Source: JBKPCD01 sp046727175 (GTDB taxonomy: Bacteria; Acidobacteriota; Vicinamibacteria; Vicinamibacterales; 2-12-FULL-66-21). From it: 56,833 nucleotides of DNA. The DNA is taken from the NCBI GenBank assembly GCA_046727175.1, contig JBKPCD010000143.1, positions 1-56,833 of the forward strand, in the 5' to 3' direction. The first letter of the stretch is position 1; every line of letters begins with the position of its first letter. The notes under the pieces were generated by a model. The model was not told where the DNA came from. It saw only the letters and a program-made list of their open reading frames with translations, and ran no database searches. A program made the position numbers and the translations under genes. Shown piece after piece: positions 55,577 through 56,833 of this stretch.

Positions 55577-55800
55577 ATGAACCGATCTTCTCGAAGTGCA
55601 ACGATGGATGGTCGGGGGCAGCGTTGAGCAGATCCTTACTTCGCGCCAGATAGTTCGGATTTCTTGCTGTAGAGTGCGCTCGTCGCGACACAGGGACTCG
55701 CGAACTGCTTCACAAGGAGCTTCGTCCGCCTGGCCCGATGCTCGCGAAACGCTGCATGCGCCAGCGCATCGAGCTTGCCTCGCGACGCAGGCGGGAACTT
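55577..55800 (-). pseudogene. Decayed RelE/ParE-like toxin and antitoxin remnant
   Basis: On the minus strand, KFPPASRGKLDALAHAAFRE followed by HRARRTKLL looks like the C-terminus of a type II antitoxin. The toxin should start at about the overlapping GTG (VKQFASP). Its later part reads, in another frame, LLNAAPDHPSLHFEKIGSY; 'HPSLHFKKI' is the hallmark of RelE/ParE-superfamily toxins. The reading then stops at the edge of repeat copy B, so the last third of the toxin is gone. At least one internal frameshift is needed. Confidence 0.5.
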
Positions 55801-55838
55801 CCCAATCGCGGTGACGTGCGGAACCGGGTCGTGGCGGT

Positions 55839-56210
55839 TCAGTCGTACGCGACACCCAGTTCTTCGGCCACAATCCGCAGCCGCGGATCGGTCGTCCAGA
55901 ATTTCAGCCGGCCGACCAGAGCGGAGGCCAGGAGATGCGCATCAATCCAGCCGACCCCGCGCCCGTGTAAGCGCCGTTCCCGGACGAACGCCACGACATC
56001 GACGTGACTCACAACCGGCGCCCGGTGCATCTGCGCGTAATCTGCGAGCAGTTGCCGCCGTCCGCCCTTGTCGCCGATTAGGAGTTCGCCGTACACGAAG
56101 TCGTGGCCGCTCACTTCGTTACGGCTCAGAAGCGCATCCAGATCCGCCGCATGCGGCGCCCGATCGGCCAAGAACCGAATCCACACTGAGGTATCGACCA
56201 GGACGATCAT
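55839..56210 (-). CDS. vapC: VapC-like PIN-domain toxin ribonuclease
   Basis: 123 aa, ATG overlapping the vapB stop (ATGA). PIN-domain acidic residues: Asp6 (IVLVDTSVWIRFL), Glu42 (DFVYGELLIGD), Asp90 (GVGWIDAHLLASAL) and Asp108 (KFWTTDPRLR). Such toxins cleave tRNA or rRNA with Mg2+ when released from the antitoxin. All four catalytic positions are present and the length is normal, so it is probably functional. Strong operon evidence with vapB. The next ORF remnant downstream starts 39 bases away. Confidence 0.92.
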   Translation of the reverse strand: MIVLVDTSVWIRFLADRAPHAADLDALLSRNEVSGHDFVYGELLIGDKGGRRQLLADYAQMHRAPVVSHVDVVAFVRERRLHGRGVGWIDAHLLASALVGRLKFWTTDPRLRIVAEELGVAYD

Positions 56211-56425
56211 GCCGCCGGGTGCCTGACCGGCTTGGCGCGTTCACGCCGGCGTCCGGTCTCGCGTGCGCGCGGCTCCGAACCGCGAAGGGCGCGAAGCCGC
56301 TCATAGGCGGCGTGGCGCACCAGCGCCTCGAGACCGAGTCGGACTGTGTCGGTGTCCGTCCTCGCGCCACACGCCGACCTGGCGTCGCGGAGGAGATCTT
56401 CGTCGATATGAAGAGTCTTCTTCAT
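56207..56425 (-). CDS. vapB: VapB-like antitoxin
   Basis: 72 aa. KKTLHIDEDLLRDARSACGA, then RTDTDTVRLGLEALVRHAAY, is the ribbon-helix-helix pattern of VapB/AbrB-unlike antitoxins: one beta strand and two helices that bind DNA as a dimer. The C-terminal tail (RARETGRRRERAKPVRHPAA) is basic and probably unfolded until it wraps vapC. The overlap with vapC couples their translation. An inverted repeat overlaps the -10 box directly upstream, as expected for autoregulation. Confidence 0.9.
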   Translation of the reverse strand: MKKTLHIDEDLLRDARSACGARTDTDTVRLGLEALVRHAAYERLRALRGSEPRARETGRRRERAKPVRHPAA

Positions 56426-56432
56426 ACAGACA

Positions 56433-56453
56433 ATTATGCCATCTATGTATGGC
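56433..56453 (-). promoter_or_regulatory. vapBC -10 box and putative operator
   Basis: Read on the minus strand, CATAAT (56438-56433) lies eight bases before the vapB ATG, so the transcript would have a very short leader. Overlapping it is the inverted repeat GCCAT-n6-ATGGC (56453-56438). The same arrangement, slightly changed, is kept in the relic copy at 53988-54035. Binding of VapB here is inference. No convincing -35 box. Confidence 0.5.
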
Positions 56454-56663
56454 TGAGTGTGATTGGCTCGGAGCAGTGAGACCTGCCTTCAATTATGTTT
56501 TCAGAGTCGACCGCGGAACGGATCAGAACACGGACTACAACAGTTGTTTTTCTGGCGAGGGCGAAGCCGTCCCTCGATCGTGGATTGATCGAGTCGACTG
56601 GCTGTGAGGGGCGTCGCGGCAAACTCGCGGACCTCGCCGTTGACGCACTTTTCAAACCGACGC
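56454..56663. other. No gene seen between vapBC and the IS630 element
   Basis: Short frames on both strands have no protein-like character. The GC content drops locally compared with the flanks (e.g. CAATTATGTTTTCAG near 56491). Confidence 0.3.
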
Positions 56664-56833
56664 TAGTGTCCTGAGTCAGAGATTCGTGAAATTAATTTGA
56701 TCGACGGTCGTATTCGGCTACAAGGAGGACGCGCCGATGCGACTGGGTCGACCACTGGAACCACTCGTGCTGACCGCTGACGAACGCATTACCCTCGAGA
56801 CCTGGGCGCGCCGTCGCACGACGGCGCAAGCGC
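56664..56833 (+). mobile_element. Second IS630-family element, left end only
   Basis: Starts at a TA (56664-56665) followed by GTGTCCTGAGTCAGAGATTC, which has the position and appearance of an IS630 terminal repeat, then the transposase start 70 bases later. The rest is outside the window. Its end sequence differs from that of the element at 54099-55280, so the two are different insertion sequences. Confidence 0.65.
56737..56833 (+). CDS. IS630-family transposase, N-terminus only
   Basis: ATG at 56737 with AAGGAGGA nine bases upstream. The visible 32 residues (MRLGRPLEPLVLTADERITL, then ETWARRRTTAQA) match the usual start of IS630 transposases, a short basic tail before the helix-turn-helix domain. 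This is the very part missing from the defective transposase at 54135-55227. The gene continues beyond the right edge. Confidence 0.82.
   Translation, partial: MRLGRPLEPLVLTADERITLETWARRRTTAQA

Overview
The window looks like a piece of a high-GC Gram-negative chromosome, most likely from the Acidobacteriota (perhaps the Vicinamibacteria). The clues are a 'VWFA-related Acidobacterial' protein (33075-35183), a TamB/Omp85 outer-membrane assembly protein, several outer-membrane or exported proteins, and dense high-GC genes with frequent GTG starts. The phylum is an inference from gene content; no rRNA or tRNA gene was recognised.

Layout. (1) 1-2900: a PMT/GT39-like membrane glycosyltransferase runs off the left edge on the minus strand, followed by gene debris including a broken hemerythrin-domain gene. 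(2) 2911-26124: one long plus-strand run of 12 closely spaced or overlapping genes: a TPR protein, a membrane protein with a low-complexity tail, a MoxR AAA+ ATPase, a DUF58 protein, a BatA-like vWA protein, a double-vWA membrane protein, an unknown protein, a second (RavA-like) MoxR ATPase, two large unrecognised proteins (one possibly a vWA domain without its metal site), a small coiled-coil protein, and a giant 2777-residue membrane-anchored beta-propeller-like protein. It resembles an elaborated MoxR-vWA-beta-propeller system and is the best candidate for an undescribed system here. (3) 26163-31632: phospholipase C/acid-phosphatase family protein, Tat-exported SMP-30/gluconolactonase (preceded by a perfect 43-bp tandem duplication carrying its ribosome binding site), aldehyde dehydrogenase and a saccharopine-dehydrogenase-like reductase.

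(4) 31640-42161: a secreted SnoaL-like protein, a fragment of a repeat protein, a small conserved-looking protein, the Acidobacterial VWFA-related protein, and a 2313-residue single-chain fusion of TamB with POTRA domains and an Omp85 barrel. (5) 42289-46213 (minus): GH13 glycosidase and a polytopic membrane metallophosphoesterase. (6) 46391-48455 (plus): exported repeat protein and HtrA-like protease with PDZ domains. (7) 48506-52739 (minus): Omp85 pseudogene, glycine-zipper lipoprotein, a sortase substrate ending in LPKTAS (interrupted by one frameshift), its class D-like sortase, and an exported DUF2252 protein.

(8) 52763-56833: a mobile, toxin-antitoxin-rich end. A repeat of about 290 bp occurs twice; one copy is split by an outer-membrane protein gene. 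A frameshifted IS630 element with clear terminal inverted repeats and TA flanks, a decayed RelE/ParE-like toxin-antitoxin pair, an intact vapBC operon, a relic copy of the vapB promoter and start, and the first part of a second IS630 element follow. The repeated arrangement suggests a duplicated toxin-antitoxin locus reshaped by insertions and deletions.
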